Shown here: positions 23,317 through 35,788 of the stretch, in pieces
Layout of the letters: every line of letters starts with the position of its first letter
Position numbering within the stretch: position 1 is the stretch's first letter
Assembly: GCF_014529535.1 (NCBI RefSeq)
Contig: NW_023503616.1
Location: 6,248,584-6,312,583 of the forward strand
From: Bradysia coprophila
Lineage: Eukaryota; Arthropoda; Insecta; Diptera; Sciaridae
DNA length: 64,000 nt
Direction: 5' to 3'
The notes under the pieces: model-generated
Database searches by the model: none
Told to the model about the DNA's origin: nothing
What the model saw: the letters and a program-made list of their open reading frames with translations, nothing else
Program-made: the position numbers and the translations under genes

Positions 23317-23494
23317 CGTATCTGTTGTGGACGGTATATTTTAGGCAATTTCGCGAGTTGTAACCCGAACGAAGTGAGGGCGACAAGCGAAAGTGCCTAA
23401 AATAAACCGTCCACAACAGATGCGTATACAACTTTTCATGCCGAGGGCCCAAATTACGAGAAAAATTCCGTAATTTTTGCCCAAGGCATGAAAA
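23317..23494. repeat. Foldback hairpin pair, second copy of the family at 5-487
   Basis: Hairpin 23317-23424 has arms CGTATCTGTTGTGGACGG and their inverse, with TTTTAGGCAATTTCGC inside and a CGAACGAAGTGAG loop, matching 382-487. Hairpin 23433-23494 has arms TTTTCATGCC/GGCATGAAAA around GGGC...AAATTACG. The preceding TAGTTATTTACGTA also matches 255-268. Confidence 0.82.
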
Positions 23495-23711
23495 CATGTT
23501 AACTTCGAGCTTAATTTGACACCTTCCTTTGAAGATGACACGTTTACACTTTGAGCCTCACAAATAGTCATTAAGATGGCAGTGGCAGATACATAATAAA
23601 CGATAGCAGACACATAATATGTGAACATAATATATTTGTGAGCCAACTTCACAGCCATGACATTTATCATTAACCAGAGTGAAGTTATATCACCTGAAAA
23701 TAGAGCGCAAA

Positions 23712-23791
23712 GAATGAAGTACTGAAAAACAATTCTGGCGCCTCTATTCGCCTAGTCGGTTGGCCTGTAGAGGCGCCACATTTTTTATAGT
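23712..23791. repeat. Small foldback hairpin
   Basis: GAAGTACTGAAAAA pairs with TTTTTTATAGTACTTC, and the inner arms GGCGCCTCTA/TAGAGGCGCC are perfect. The size suggests a miniature foldback element. Confidence 0.65.
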
Positions 23792-23922
23792 ACTTCAATC
23801 TCACTGGACTATTTTTTTGGGTAACAACTTCACATTTATTCATTCCCATGGAATGTCACCGCAGTGAAGTTTGTTCATGAAAATATAATTCAGTGACAGC
23901 AGTTTTTTTATGAAGAAAAGTA

Positions 23923-24120
23923 CTAAATTGTATTAGATTTTACCCTCAGTTTCTTAACTCCATTCTCCTTATAGGCTTGTTTGAGGGAATCATTTAGTGT
24001 TGGAACGGTGGTGAATTTTTGAGCAAATTGATAAGGACTCATCTCACTATCTGTCAATCGTTCGAACTCCCATCGTTCGAAAATCGTTTCGCTAAATGAT
24101 TTACTCGACTGGACAACCAT
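23923..24120 (-). CDS. Possible small protein of 65 residues
   Basis: A single open frame starts at ATG 24120 and ends at 23923. It encodes a soluble, charged protein (starting MVVQSSKSFSETIFERWEFE, ending KKLRVKSNTI) with a balanced composition unlike random AT-rich frames. There is no signal peptide or membrane segment. I do not recognise the family; a small mitochondrial or scaffold subunit is conceivable. It sits between DCAF11 and PASK, and an unseen upstream exon cannot be ruled out. Confidence 0.45.
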   Translation of the reverse strand: MVVQSSKSFSETIFERWEFERLTDSEMSPYQFAQKFTTVPTLNDSLKQAYKENGVKKLRVKSNTI

Positions 24121-24540
24121 TAACGACAGTTAAAATTTAAAAAGGTTGGCATGTGTTGCTGTCATAGATGAAAATGCAATTCAATTAAACATGTAAGTTT
24201 TGCGATTTGTTTTATTTACAATACCCAACACTGATATAAGTAAACTATAAATTTAAATTTAACCTCGTGCAGTTATACTACCTCCTGTTCAAAACAGCTG
24301 TTTTTGTTTGTCTCATAAAACAAATTATAGTTCGCATAACGCCGGCGCTAAATTTGACTTCCCCAAATCGATTTTATAATCAAGACATTACGTAGGAAAA
24401 AGCAATAGAATTTGTCAAACAAATTTCGTGTTGTTTATCATTGTTTGTCAGCTTCAAACTTAGGGACAATAACAAAATCCCCATTTCTATAGGAATTCTA
24501 ATAGCGATCACATCGAACCAGGACTGCATCTGGTCTGTAG

Positions 24541-27500
24541 TTCGTGGAAAAAGTTTCCAAATGCAATTCAACCGAACCAAAATGAGAATGTTATTCTAAA
24601 TCGAACAGTTGCACTGGTGAGTCTCTGCAGCGCACATCATCATTATTTTGTTGTTTGATTCGATTTTTAACAGGTAAAACATACGGATGCCCAAGAAAAC
24701 ATCAACAAAGGATTAAGCTGCGAAAACAACGAAGAAAGCTTCAGGTACATACTGAATGCATTGACCAAGTAGATAAATTTAGCTTTCAATCATAAGATGA
24801 CCATCCAAGGTCAACGTAAAACGAACCCCTTTTGATGCAATTTTAAAAATGATTTTAGAATAATCAGAAAAGTCCAAAGAAACTTGAAGCATTCATTTGA
24901 ATTGAACCAAAGCTTCCCAACCATCAAAAAGAACATACGATCGAGACCCTATTATGAACGATTCGATGAGAATAAGCATTTCAAACTGAACACTACAACT
25001 GGAATGGATAAAATACGAGGTGAGTTATGCCGTTTTCCATTAAGGTCTCACATAATGCCCCTCAACCGATGAATTCAATTTTCAGTCGATGGCTTTAATG
25101 GTTTACGTTTCTCTGCTCGCCGAAATGGATGCTTTACACCACCTGTTAGCAGTGGTTCACCATACAGTGGATCGCTCGTAACTTCAACATCTGAATCTCT
25201 AAGAGTTTCGCAGGCTGGTATCAATCCGAATAAAGCGGTTTTCACTATTGAAAGGAAAACATCTCAGATTCTGATTGTTAATCGGAATGCTTGTGAACTG
25301 CTGGGATATACACCAAATGAACTGTGCTCCATGCAACTGTCCAATCTTCTTTCGAATAAGAAGAAGAATCATGTATCTGCACTGGCCGAAGGTCAATTGA
25401 ATAGTGAAGACGGAACAATGGTTTTGTTGAGCGGTAAAGTGGTTGAAATGACCACAAAGCATGCAACTAAAGTGGCCGTTTCGTTGTGGATTCGACAAAT
25501 CGACGACAAGACATGTCTGGCTATCGGTGAGTGCACAAATTCGTTTCTCTTTCTCAATCTCTATCTGAGTTACCAAAATCTAATTTTAGCTGAACTTGTC
25601 GAGCGTCGCATATCCCAAATCACAATCGATCGCAATGGAACCATCATAAGTGGTGACTATGAAGCTCTGCTGCTGTTTCAGCTGGAATCGGTCGACCAAT
25701 TCACCGGAATGGACATTCACTCCGTCATACCAGCCATTCAATTGCCAAGCTCCGATTCAAGCATGATTTCGAAAAACATAGAAAAACAAAAGGCGACGGG
25801 TAAAACCACCGATGGAATATCATTTCCTTTATGCCTAATGATCAGTCATCAGGATAATGGCGCTGACTCATCGGATAGCGGAATGAGTAACAGTTCTTGT
25901 TCGTACGTTGTTACAGTTTGGGTGTTTCAGAATATCAGTGGATTGCTTGTTATCGACGAAAACGGTTTAATCGAGTCGTGCAATCATCATTTCGCCAATC
26001 TGATGTTTGGCTATACGCAAAACAAAATAATTGGCATGGACATCATCAATCTTATACCAAATTTCGGACAAGAAATCTACTATCTGGGCTGCACGCGCAG
26101 TCGAAACGCAACTACGTCGTCACTTGACAATGATGAATCCGAAACGGAAACGGAAGACATTATCAATCAATCGGAATGCATTTCCAATTCAGGAATGGCG
26201 TGTGTCGATATATCAAAGGCCTTAAGTGAACCCGTCAACATTGGTGCTCAAAATTCAATATCGAAAGAATTTAAAGACTCGAACCCTAGCTCCCTTCTAC
26301 TGAAGTCAACGTCGGAGAACATTTTCATGATAGAGGACTGCGAGAACAATCGAAATGCTGCGAACGTCGAAAAGATTCAAAGTTTTGATCTGCCAACACC
26401 AGTGAATGAAGACTGTAGTTTGTCGGAAAGTCTAAGTATAAGCAAACCACAAAAGAGAACTGCCGATAGTTATGAGGCCTTTAACATGATCGATTCGTGT
26501 AATTTGTCGGAATTGTCTAAAAATGATAACTGTGATAAGGAGGATACAAACGATGTTCATTTATTTACGTCCACGCCATGCGCCAGACGCTTTTCCAATA
26601 TGATGTATGCCAGACCAATGGCCGATGGACGATACAAGGGCGAGGCTGTGCATTGTGATGAAAATTTGATAGATATTGTGTATACGATTTCGAAACAGAT
26701 GCTGCCATGCGGCCGGAAAGTCTATTGTGTTTGGATATGTCGAGATCCAGACATTGAGAACGATATCGACGAGAATGGAAAGCACCAAAATTTAACATTA
26801 ACATTCAATAGCGTTAACAGTACAATAGAAAATTCGCTGGGACAAGCCATTCGCTATACAGCCGCGCAAAATTCCAGTCGTCCAAATTCGGTGTCACTGC
26901 TGTCTCAATGTGAAGATGATCAAGTCAGTGGTGATTACAACAATTATTATACTACTCTGAAACAAATCGGCGAAGGTGCTTACGGTTACGTTAAAATGGC
27001 CTACAGACATCAGGATCGATTGCTGGTGATAACAAAGTTTATTTTAAAAGAGAAACTGATGCCACATTGCATGGTGCTAACAGAAGAAAAACGAAACATT
27101 CCGATGGAGATTTACTTGCTGAAAACGGTCAAGCATCCCAATATCGTCACGGTGTTGGATGTGTTTGAAAATGAGAAATATTTTCAATTAGTTATGGAAA
27201 AGCACGGGTCGGGCATGGATCTGTTCGAGTTTATTGATCGCCGGCCGCATATGGACGAAGTTCTGGCCTGTTACATTTTTCGCCAAATTGCCAATGCCGT
27301 CGACTATCTTCATTCGATGCACATTCTTCATCGTGACATTAAAGATGAGAATGTGATCATCGATCAACACTTTCACGTTAAATTAATCGATTTTGGTTCA
27401 GCGACATTCATGGAAGAGGGTCGGTTGTTTTCAACATTTTATGGGACAACGGAATATTGTAGTCCAGAAGTTCTAGCTGGAAATAAGTACGCTGGACCTG

Positions 27501-28745
27501 AGCTGGAGATGTGGTGAGTGAAGCGACTCGTAATTGATTTCTTTTACTTACACCTAACTTGCGTAGGTCGATGGGTGTAACGCTGTATGTGCTTTTATTC
27601 GTGGAAAATCCATTTTTGGACATTGAAGAAACTTTGCGAGCGGAACTGAAACTACCACACATTGTCAGCGGACCATTGAACGAACTGTTGTTTTCAATGT
27701 TGGATAAGAATCCAAAGACCCGATGCACAATGAAACAATTGTTGGCCAATTCGTGGATTCGACAGGAAATAAATCCTGCAATGTTCAAATTCTCCCAGAT
27801 AGTGTCATTGGTTGACCCGCATGAGGCCAATCCCGATAAATATTATACGGGACAGGTCTATTCGAGCAATACGGGTTTGTCGACGGCTTCACCACATAGT
27901 TTATCACTGGCAGATGAAGACTCCGAAGAGGTTGAAATCGAAGACGAAGAGGAAACGAGCCTACCGTCGCAGGAAGAAAGTTTTTGCGATAAATGCGGTG
28001 AGTTTTTACTAGAATTGTTCATTGTCACTAGGACAGTTTTAAAAACCGCAATCGACAGTCGACTCAAAAAATTAAACTTTTTTCAGCTAACATATCAACT
28101 AATCTAACAAGAGCCGACTATATATCCCGTGGCAATAAGTTAGAGCTCTACCCGTCCGAAATTGAATCGAAATCTGAAGATGATCCAGGTAACTTGCAAC
28201 TAACACCAACAAATCTAATTGCTGATTTACATCAAAGTAATGTCTGCTGTGATTGTTGTCCATCAGCTTCGGTTCAGAGGGCACGTAACGACTTTGCACT
28301 GAATCGAAAACATATTTTCTATGTTTATTCAGATGTGGCTGATAAAACGTCATTGAAATCTAAACTAGATACTAGCAGTAACTCATTAGCAAGCATGTCA
28401 TCATGTAATTCAATGTCAGTTGTTAAGAAACATCCCATACCTCTGTCCAAATCATCGTCAGACTTTCGTGAAATTTTCAGTTCGGAAAATGTTTTCGAAC
28501 AGTCGGTCAATGATTCGTCGATTTTAGAGTCAATTTTACATGTAGATTCTGGCATGATATCCCTATCCAAATCCGAAACCAATATTTTTGAGGGAAGCAA
28601 TTCGATTAAATTAGCTGTGTACGATGTGGTCAGTCTGAATGACTTGAACGATGTGCAACCATTTCCAAATAAGCCAATGATTGATTTGTCTAAAAACCAA
28701 TTGCTGCATAATCTATCCAACGAAGAAATGAATTTTAAAAAGTGA
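24541..28745 (+). CDS. PASK: PAS domain-containing serine/threonine kinase
   Basis: Supported exons are about 24541-24616, 24674-24744, 24859-25019, 25086-25526, 25590-27513, 27567-27997 and 28087-28745. The frame is open and in phase through all of them, but no in-frame ATG is found before 25004, so the true start may lie in an unseen upstream exon. From 25004 the product is 1156 residues. A PAS-like region (TSQILIVNRNACELLGYTPN, later NGLIESCNHHFANLMFGYT) precedes a kinase domain with IGEGAYGYVKMAYR, ILHRDIKDENVIID, IDFGSATFMEEG and EYCSPEVLAG. PASK senses nutrient state and phosphorylates metabolic enzymes. Beyond the kinase is a long Ser/Asp/Glu-rich tail that includes FCDKC and CCDCC. 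A different 3' end is possible (see 30050-30165). Confidence 0.9.
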
Positions 28746-30049
28746 ACAATTTCTGAACGGAAATCTAAATTTTTAAACTTTTAACAAACAATTTATTTCC
28801 CACATAAAATTTCTGGGTCCTTCTTCCTCAATACTCAACAGATTTGATTCACACATCCGCTGACAAATTCGTTGGAATTTTGTTATGTACTGAGATAATG
28901 TTTTAGCGGTTAGAAAACCATTTCTACTTCGCAACATTCAATAGATTTTATACGGTTTCTTAAGAGCTCGTCTCATCAATTAAATTATTTAGTGTGCGTT
29001 CATTGGTCACAACATTTTATACTGACGCTGCTAGAAACGAATAGGAGTTTTAATTTTTGTGGCTTCTTTACGATTTTGAGGAAGACAGATAAAATGCTTT
29101 AAAATACTTAAACTTTGACAGCCATCCTATATTCATTAAATTTTAAACAAAGCCGACTATACTCAATGCTCTACTTTTAAAACTTATTCAATCTCAAGCT
29201 AGCAGAGATATCTAACATTCCACGAGATTTTTTTTTTCATTTAAATATTTTTCACTGCCGTATGGTAGACGTCAATCCTTCGACAAGAATGAGTCCTCGG
29301 ACACCTGTTGTTTTTTCATTCGTCAACATTTTTTTTATGAATGAGAGAACAATATGCTGCCGACGACTCTTGTACGAGGATTGGTACGCCTTCCCTAATC
29401 AACATTATTTTTATTCAATGGAACTGATTTTTGCAATTTTTTCATGTTTTTGTTCTTTCCGAAAAAGCCTTGAGCTACTTATTACCTCCTAATATTAAGT
29501 AGTAGTAGTCAAAGGCTGGGAAGGAGTTTGTGTGTGCGTCTAATCATTTGATAGTGACAACCATGACAATAATGAGCAATGAGCTTTAGTAATGTTTCCG
29601 TATAATAGCAAAAAACCTATTTTAAACTAATGAAGTAAAAGATTTTGTATGAAACAGAAGACATTATTCACTTTACGTTTAAGCAAATTAAGACTTAAAA
29701 TTACGATTAATATTGAAGAATTATTTACTTAAGTGTTCTGTGTTTGTTAATGTGCATTCTGCTAACATAAAACCACATTAACCAGAGCTCATTGCTAATT
29801 TTTGTCTTCGTTGTCAACAGATAATTAGCCGTTTCCAAAAGCTTACTGTTCACTGTTAACGATCATGTAAATCTTGCTTTATCTTTCATAGCATCGATAT
29901 TATATAACCATCAGATTTAAACTCAAATTAACAACCCCGATATTATACAACCCAATCAGAAAAAGGAGACATTACGACATATTTATACTAACAACAAAAT
30001 TCATTTTTTTTTCAAAATTGATTTTACCAACATTTTTCAAAATTTATAG
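28746..30049. other. Spacer or intron of the longer PASK transcript
   Basis: AT-rich sequence without a convincing exon. If PASK splices to 30050 this is intronic. An open frame at 29262-29492 is hydrophobic and shows no supporting splice sites. Confidence 0.45.
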
Positions 30050-30165
30050 GAAAAGTTAATGAGTTATCTGATGCTATAGAAACGATATCATGCAAGCAAT
30101 GTGGAAGAAATAGAACATCTAAAATGACCTCGTATAAAATAACCAGCATTTCGGATTCGATATAG
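30050..30165 (+). CDS. PASK: Alternative terminal exon of PASK
   Basis: An acceptor (AAAATTTATAG) opens a 116-nt exon reading KVNELSDAIETISCKQCGRN and ending SDSI then TAG. AATAAA follows near 30223, about 58 bp after the stop. It requires a phase-1 donor. Two fit: 27997 (ending CDKCG) and a cryptic one at 28188 (ending DDPG). Joined to the first it would give CDKCG...CKQCG, a possible zinc-binding pair. Confidence 0.55.
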
Positions 30166-30228
30166 AATTGGTTGGACATTTAGGCGAAATTGTTGAATTA
30201 GTCCTATTTGAACCAAAAAAACAATAAA

Positions 30229-32270
30229 TGGTCGTTTTGTAACACTTGTTCTGAATTGATGTTAGTTTCAATAATTAGTAGAGGTTGACTTTGACTTTTA
30301 TTAAACTTTAAAATTAGTTAATCTTTAATCTTCGTTCTATTTTGCACTTTGTTGTATAACATTGCTTTTATCGACCGATTTTAACGAAAGTCAAGTCAAG
30401 CTCAACATCAGTAGTTTCTTTGTTTTAAGAGGAATGCACAACAATTTATTGGAAATTAAAAATATCACAGAACTTCGTGTCTTTTGATTTTCGTTTTGTT
30501 TCAACCGATTAGTTAGCCTAATTTTTTGTAGTTTCGTAGTTTTATAATTTGACTGAAAGTTATTAGTATTTTTTTTATAGATTTTTTATTTAGAAAAAAT
30601 GCAATGTGATAGATACAATATACAGAAACAAAATTATAGAAAAATTCAAATTAGAAAAAAAAATTATTTGAAAATATCGATTGAACGAAAAGTTTCACAC
30701 AAACAAGCAAAATGCCAAAATAAAATTGTCCTAGTTTCCCTAGTCTTTTAAGATATAAAACATATATTTCTACACTCTGCCTATCATTATACAATCGACG
30801 ATGTGGAAAGGTAACTAACGGACATTAACGACAGAATTTCACTTCGGGGATGGACATCGTTTCTAAGTTTTTTTTTTCAATTTTTCCTTAATTAAAGGTT
30901 CTAACTTTGCTTTAGCTATAATCACGTATAAGCCAGCAGTGTGACAGCTGGTGAAACAGCTGGTGCAAACTTTGAGACAAATTTAGTTGAGTTTAACTGG
31001 ACCTTTACTTTTTTATCCTTTTCAATTGAGTTAAACTATTACAACAACTCATTTTGATGTTTTCGGCAAAAATATTTCTTTTTTGCTCTGAAGCGTTGTC
31101 CTCTTTGTTACACGGAAAAAAATGCTGTTTCGTCCATGGGTAGCCTCATGTGAATGTAAGTGGTTTACTTCTTGCACACGTTGTGAAATCTTAGCAAAGA
31201 CAGTAGAATTAGGCATTTTAGCATATTACGTAGATATGTACCAAATAATAGTTGTTCGTTATGAGAATATGAAAAAAATTTTATGATTTGTTGGACTGAT
31301 TGAAAAAGTGTAATTTCATTTAGAAAAATCATATTTATTAATCAGCTTAACCAAATCCCTGTTAACACTCGATGACAAAATAAATATAAGAATGTGAACA
31401 ATTGAACATTGATCTTTTCCTCGTTTTTCACGCTTACCTAACCAAATATTTTACTCGCAAAAACTTTTTTAGTTTGGATTTTAAACTTTTTTTTTTGTAT
31501 TACAAACAAGAACGAATTAATAAAGAAAAATATTTATTTTCGAACAGTTTCTATTTTTCAACCCTTTTTATTATATATTAGGACATTATGTGTCTACGAG
31601 ATTTTTTTTGTCTTCGACTTCGAGTGAAAAGTTGTGTCTGGAGCCGAAGGCGAGGAATTTCTCCAAATCGATAAGGAAATTTTCCTGTACGTGACAAAAC
31701 AACAAACAAAAATTCGAAAAGAAGTAGCTTCATCTCGAGCTTCATTTATCTCACCAGAAACCACGGCGAGCTTTTTTTTTTAAATATTTGACCTCTCATG
31801 GTTATTGATTGATCAGTGATTTTTTGGAGGACTGCGGGAAACTTTGGTCACCGTCTGGACGCTTTTGGGGGAATCGTTTGATCAGGGCTTATTATTGGTA
31901 AATTTATTTACGGAAATTTACTGAACTTTACCGAATTTATGTTTCAATAAATTCATTAAATATTCGGCAAATTTTAGTAAATTTCAATAATATGCCTACG
32001 TTCGATCACAAAAATATTACAGTGATACCAATCATGAAATACACGTTTACCAATAGTAGCACCTAATTCAAAGTTGTGGTTTAATAAGCTTACTTACACA
32101 CTCTAATTCTTACAGACGTCGGTCAAAGGACTCCATTCAAAAAATGGACCAAAAAGACAATTTCTGGGGTCTTGGTTTATCCTAGTTTTTCAAGGTATTG
32201 AAACATTTCATCATTAGGTGGTTTTTAATAAAAATCAAATTTTTGGAATTGTAGTTTATTGACACAATTT
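30229..32270. other. 2-kb AT-rich spacer
   Basis: No exon, protein similarity or clear repeat was recognised between PASK and UFC1. Long A and T runs dominate. Confidence 0.5.
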
Positions 32271-33126
32271 CTATGTTTCACTTTTCTCTTTATATGAAAC
32301 GACGCCTTTTTCAATCAAATCCGGTATTTCTACAGCTAACCATGGGGCCAACTAAAACGGATAAATGTCGTTAGACTTCGTCAATCAAGGAAAACTGCAA
32401 ACTAAACTTACTCCTAAGGCCATCAAATGAGCTAATCCGAATTTCGGTACGTTTCTACCCCACAATGGCTTGAAATGATCAGTCAAACATATTTTACCAC
32501 CGCGATACATTTTGGCAGTTTTACCGTCTAATTCGGGGAGAGCTATTTCCGGTGCTGTTACAGGGTATGTTACAGGAATCTGAAATGAATAAACAACACA
32601 AATGTTAGACATCAGTTGGTCGAAAATAGTGGGTGACAGCACAGATGTTACTTACATCGAATTCAACGTCGAATTCGTATTTTAATAAATCGTGAATGTA
32701 CCAGCATTTTCCAAACCATTTTGTACCCTCTGTTTGATGAAATAATGAGCACATTAATAAAAAAAAAGCAAACCAAGAAGACACCTTGTCCTTGGACCAA
32801 CACAGAATATGAAGGTGTACCTTATGCGTTCGATCGAATAGACAAGGTCATAACATGAGCTTTCACTTTCACTATAATTACCTTTATTCGATTCTAAACG
32901 GAACCAATCTGATCCAGAGTCTTTGTTATTTTGTACGTACTAAAATCGTCGTAAAGTAACTCGTCATTTCATCCTTTTCAGTAATTTCAAATAAATTGGT
33001 TACCTTGATCATGGCCTGATATTCTTCTTTCAATCTTTGAACCCATAATTCCTTGTCTCTCGGCCCGGCTCTAGTTTTCAAAAGAGGAATATTGCTGAGG
33101 GTAGTCCGAGTACTTTCATCAACCAT
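32271..33126 (-). CDS. UFC1: Ubiquitin-fold modifier-conjugating enzyme 1
   Basis: Five exons on the minus strand (33004-33126, 32882-32939, 32656-32729, 32412-32579, 32271-32351) give exactly 167 residues, the same as human UFC1. It is the E2 that takes UFM1 from UBA5 and works with the UFL1 ligase in ER-associated ribosome UFMylation. The catalytic Cys lies in [15 protein letters not shown]. Other family blocks are [53 protein letters not shown] and [16 protein letters not shown]. It is intact, and divergent from PINX1 with 483 bp between the two starts. Confidence 0.98.
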
Positions 33127-33609
33127 TTTAGGAGAATTTGTTCTATAATTTCACTATAAGATCTTCAATATTTTGCTTTTCAGCAGTGAAATCAGCAAAA
33201 CATATGAGTAATGTGACGTGTCAACAAAAACAAATTTTTTGTTGTGTCAGTGAAATCAGTGATGTCAATTCTGTCGATCAAATTTTGTTTAAATATATGT
33301 TAATTGCTTGTGTACCTTGCAAGACACAATCGTTACGTAATTACATTTTACCATTGATTGAAACGTAATTTGCTCGTCTCTCAACAACTATAATAAACTG
33401 AAGGACTGAATCAAGTAACGAAGGATATAGCTAGCTAAATAGCCTCTTTAGTAATAATTCTACAGCAACACTGATGGATACACAGTTTTTGACACAACAC
33501 GTCAAAAGTCAATATGTTTCTGTCAGTAGAAACCCGCACGTGGTGGTGTAGATGTTTTTTGTAAAAAGTTTTTACATAAAACTGATCGCATATAAAAACC
33601 GGGAGAATC
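33127..33609. promoter_or_regulatory. Shared divergent promoter of UFC1 and PINX1
   Basis: The starts of UFC1 (minus) and PINX1 (plus) are 483 bp apart, so both promoters lie here. No TATA box is evident, which fits housekeeping genes. A plus-strand open frame across it has no motif. Confidence 0.6.
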
Positions 33610-35363
33610 ATGACGTTCTACAGTAATCCGAAGCGCGACTACGTTCTGAATCCGCGTGGAAAAGCACTTTACGATGGTAAGGATTCATCTGCTTTTACAA
33701 CTTAAAATAGGAAATGTTATGATCGTAAGCAGTCTACAGACTGACAGTCCTGCATGTAATTTCTCGTCCAACGACATCCCTTTATAAATGTTGTTCCGCA
33801 AATTTCCTTTCAGACTCAAATCGTTTTGGCACAAAAATGTTGGAGAAAATGGGATGGTCGAAAGGCAAAGGTCTTGGCGCTAATCTTGATGGTCAACTGG
33901 AATTCATCAAAGTGTCCCACAAAGGCGATCAAAAAGGAGTTGGTTTCAAAGACCGTGACGATCAGTGGACAACACACGAAAGTAATTTCAATTCGTTGCT
34001 GACTTCCTTCCAATCGGCCGAAAATTCCGACGAGTCAGAGAGTGAGGCCGTGCAACGTTTTCAAAGCACAGACAAATCTGCTAAGTCCAAGAAAGATGAA
34101 AACGAAAAGGAAGCAGTTTTCAGTGGTGTGTCGCTGGAAGAGCGATCGAAAAACTCTCGGGCTCGAGTTCATTATAAAAAGTTCACCCGCGGCAAAGATT
34201 TGGCCAGATACAGTGAAAAAGATTTGGCGAATATTTTTGGGAAGAAGTCACTTAAATGTGAACCGGAAACAGAATCCTCAACTCGTGAGAGCAACGAAGA
34301 CGAGAATTTGGATAAATCTTCAGAGAATACTCCAAACTTCGGTATCACCACCATCGAAACGGGAACTACTATTAACGATTACTTCAAGAACAAAATGAAA
34401 CAAATCGCCAATGGTTCGAAAACGTCCTCAAATGAAGAAGATACGAACGTAGAAGCAGTTGTTTCCAGCAACAAAAAGGAAAAGAAACGCAACAAGAAAT
34501 CAAAATCATCCGAAATTTCAGTACAATGTCCTGAGACTGGTGATAATAATCAGGGTACTAGTGAAGAAACTGCTGTTGAGGAGCATCCTCCACTAAGTGG
34601 GAAAAGGAAGCACGACTTTGACAGTGCTGAAGGATCGAAATCAAGAAAGAAAAAGAAATCCATCAACGAAACCGTTGAAGCACTGGATGTTGAGGAAGAA
34701 GCACCTAAGAAACCGAAAAAACGTAGAGGAGAAAAGGTACCGAACTCCAGTGAGGTGGAAACGGTTCAAACTGATAAACCAATGGAAAGCACCAGCGAAA
34801 CCATTACGAAAGCAGATTGTGCAACTGTCAACGAGAACGAGATTCGACGTACCAAGAAAAGTAAAAAGAGTAAAGGCGGTGATGCTGAGGAGTCCCAGTC
34901 ATCGAGTAAATCGATCAACGATAACCTTGATAGTGAAAGTGCTGAACCGAAAAATAAAAGTAAAAAAAATCGTGAAAATAAACAAATCGAAAGCTGCTCC
35001 GATACACCAACCGCAGGCGACCAGCAGTCTACCAATTTGTTTGAAGTTGTATCAAATATAATCGACGAGCGAACTGCGCCGGAAGTAGTAACCGACAATG
35101 TGTACGAAATTCGACGGTATCGCACTGAAATATTTCGGTTTGTCGATCTGCATGCCTTTCCCAACAGTACCTTGTGCGACATACCCGGCTACGGATACAC
35201 AAACGAAATGACTTTGAAAATTGTTGATAAAGGAGACGATAACCGATTGATAAACACGTTGTGGAACGATGCACTAGACAAGTATGCCAGTGGTAAAAAG
35301 AAAAAGAAGAAATTCGTTGAGCATATAGAAGGTTTAAAGAAGAAAAATGTTTTTAAGATTTGA
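33610..35363 (+). CDS. PINX1: PIN2/TERF1-interacting telomerase inhibitor 1-like G-patch protein
   Basis: Two exons (33610-33676 and 33814-35363) encode 538 residues; human PINX1 is shorter (328), and the difference is a long Lys/Glu/Ser-rich insert. The G-patch is clear near residues 27-65 (TKMLEKMGWSKGKGLGANLD, then GVGFKD). Two further PINX1 blocks follow: SLEERSKNSRARVHYKKFTR with GKDLARYSEKDLANIFGKK, and TTINDYFKNKMKQI. PINX1 is a nucleolar protein that stimulates the rRNA-processing helicase DHX15 and, in vertebrates, binds TERF1 and telomerase; dipterans lacking telomerase would keep only the rRNA role. The C terminus (HAFPNSTLCDIPGYGYTNE, then KKKKKK) is not in human PINX1. It is divergent from UFC1. 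Confidence 0.93.
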
Positions 35364-35788
35364 TTTATGTTTCTAATTAAAATCAGCTTTTTAACAAAGA
35401 AAACAAACTGCTCGTTTATATTGATTTCCGAACTGATCTGCGTTGTGAGCAACGAACCTACTAAGGAAGCCCTGGTCATCGGTAAATGGTAAAAAATTAC
35501 TTTTTCACTCCATATTTGGCATTTTATTCGAAAGAGATTCTTTTTTAAGACCACTATAAAAGGTGATGACATCGTGCTTGCATAACTTGTAGGTCCTAAA
35601 GTTTATTGTGATCGTATGGATCCTTGAGGTCAAGAATTTTTTCTGTTTGGTTAAAAGTCTATGTGCCACTGTCAACTATGTTGACTCAATACACTGAACA
35701 TAAACAAAAGACATGGTAGCTTAGCACAGTGATTGTTGATTGTAAATTTTTAGTTTGTTTCATGTTTTTATGTTCAATTACGTTTAAA
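35364..35788. other. Spacer between PINX1 and WRN exonuclease
   Basis: This 425-bp stretch should hold the PINX1 3' end and the promoter of the next gene. No repeat or further gene was recognised. Confidence 0.45.

Noticed and set aside
28194-28745. Separate gene downstream of PASK
   Set aside because: The frame is continuous and in phase with the preceding PASK exon that starts at 28087.
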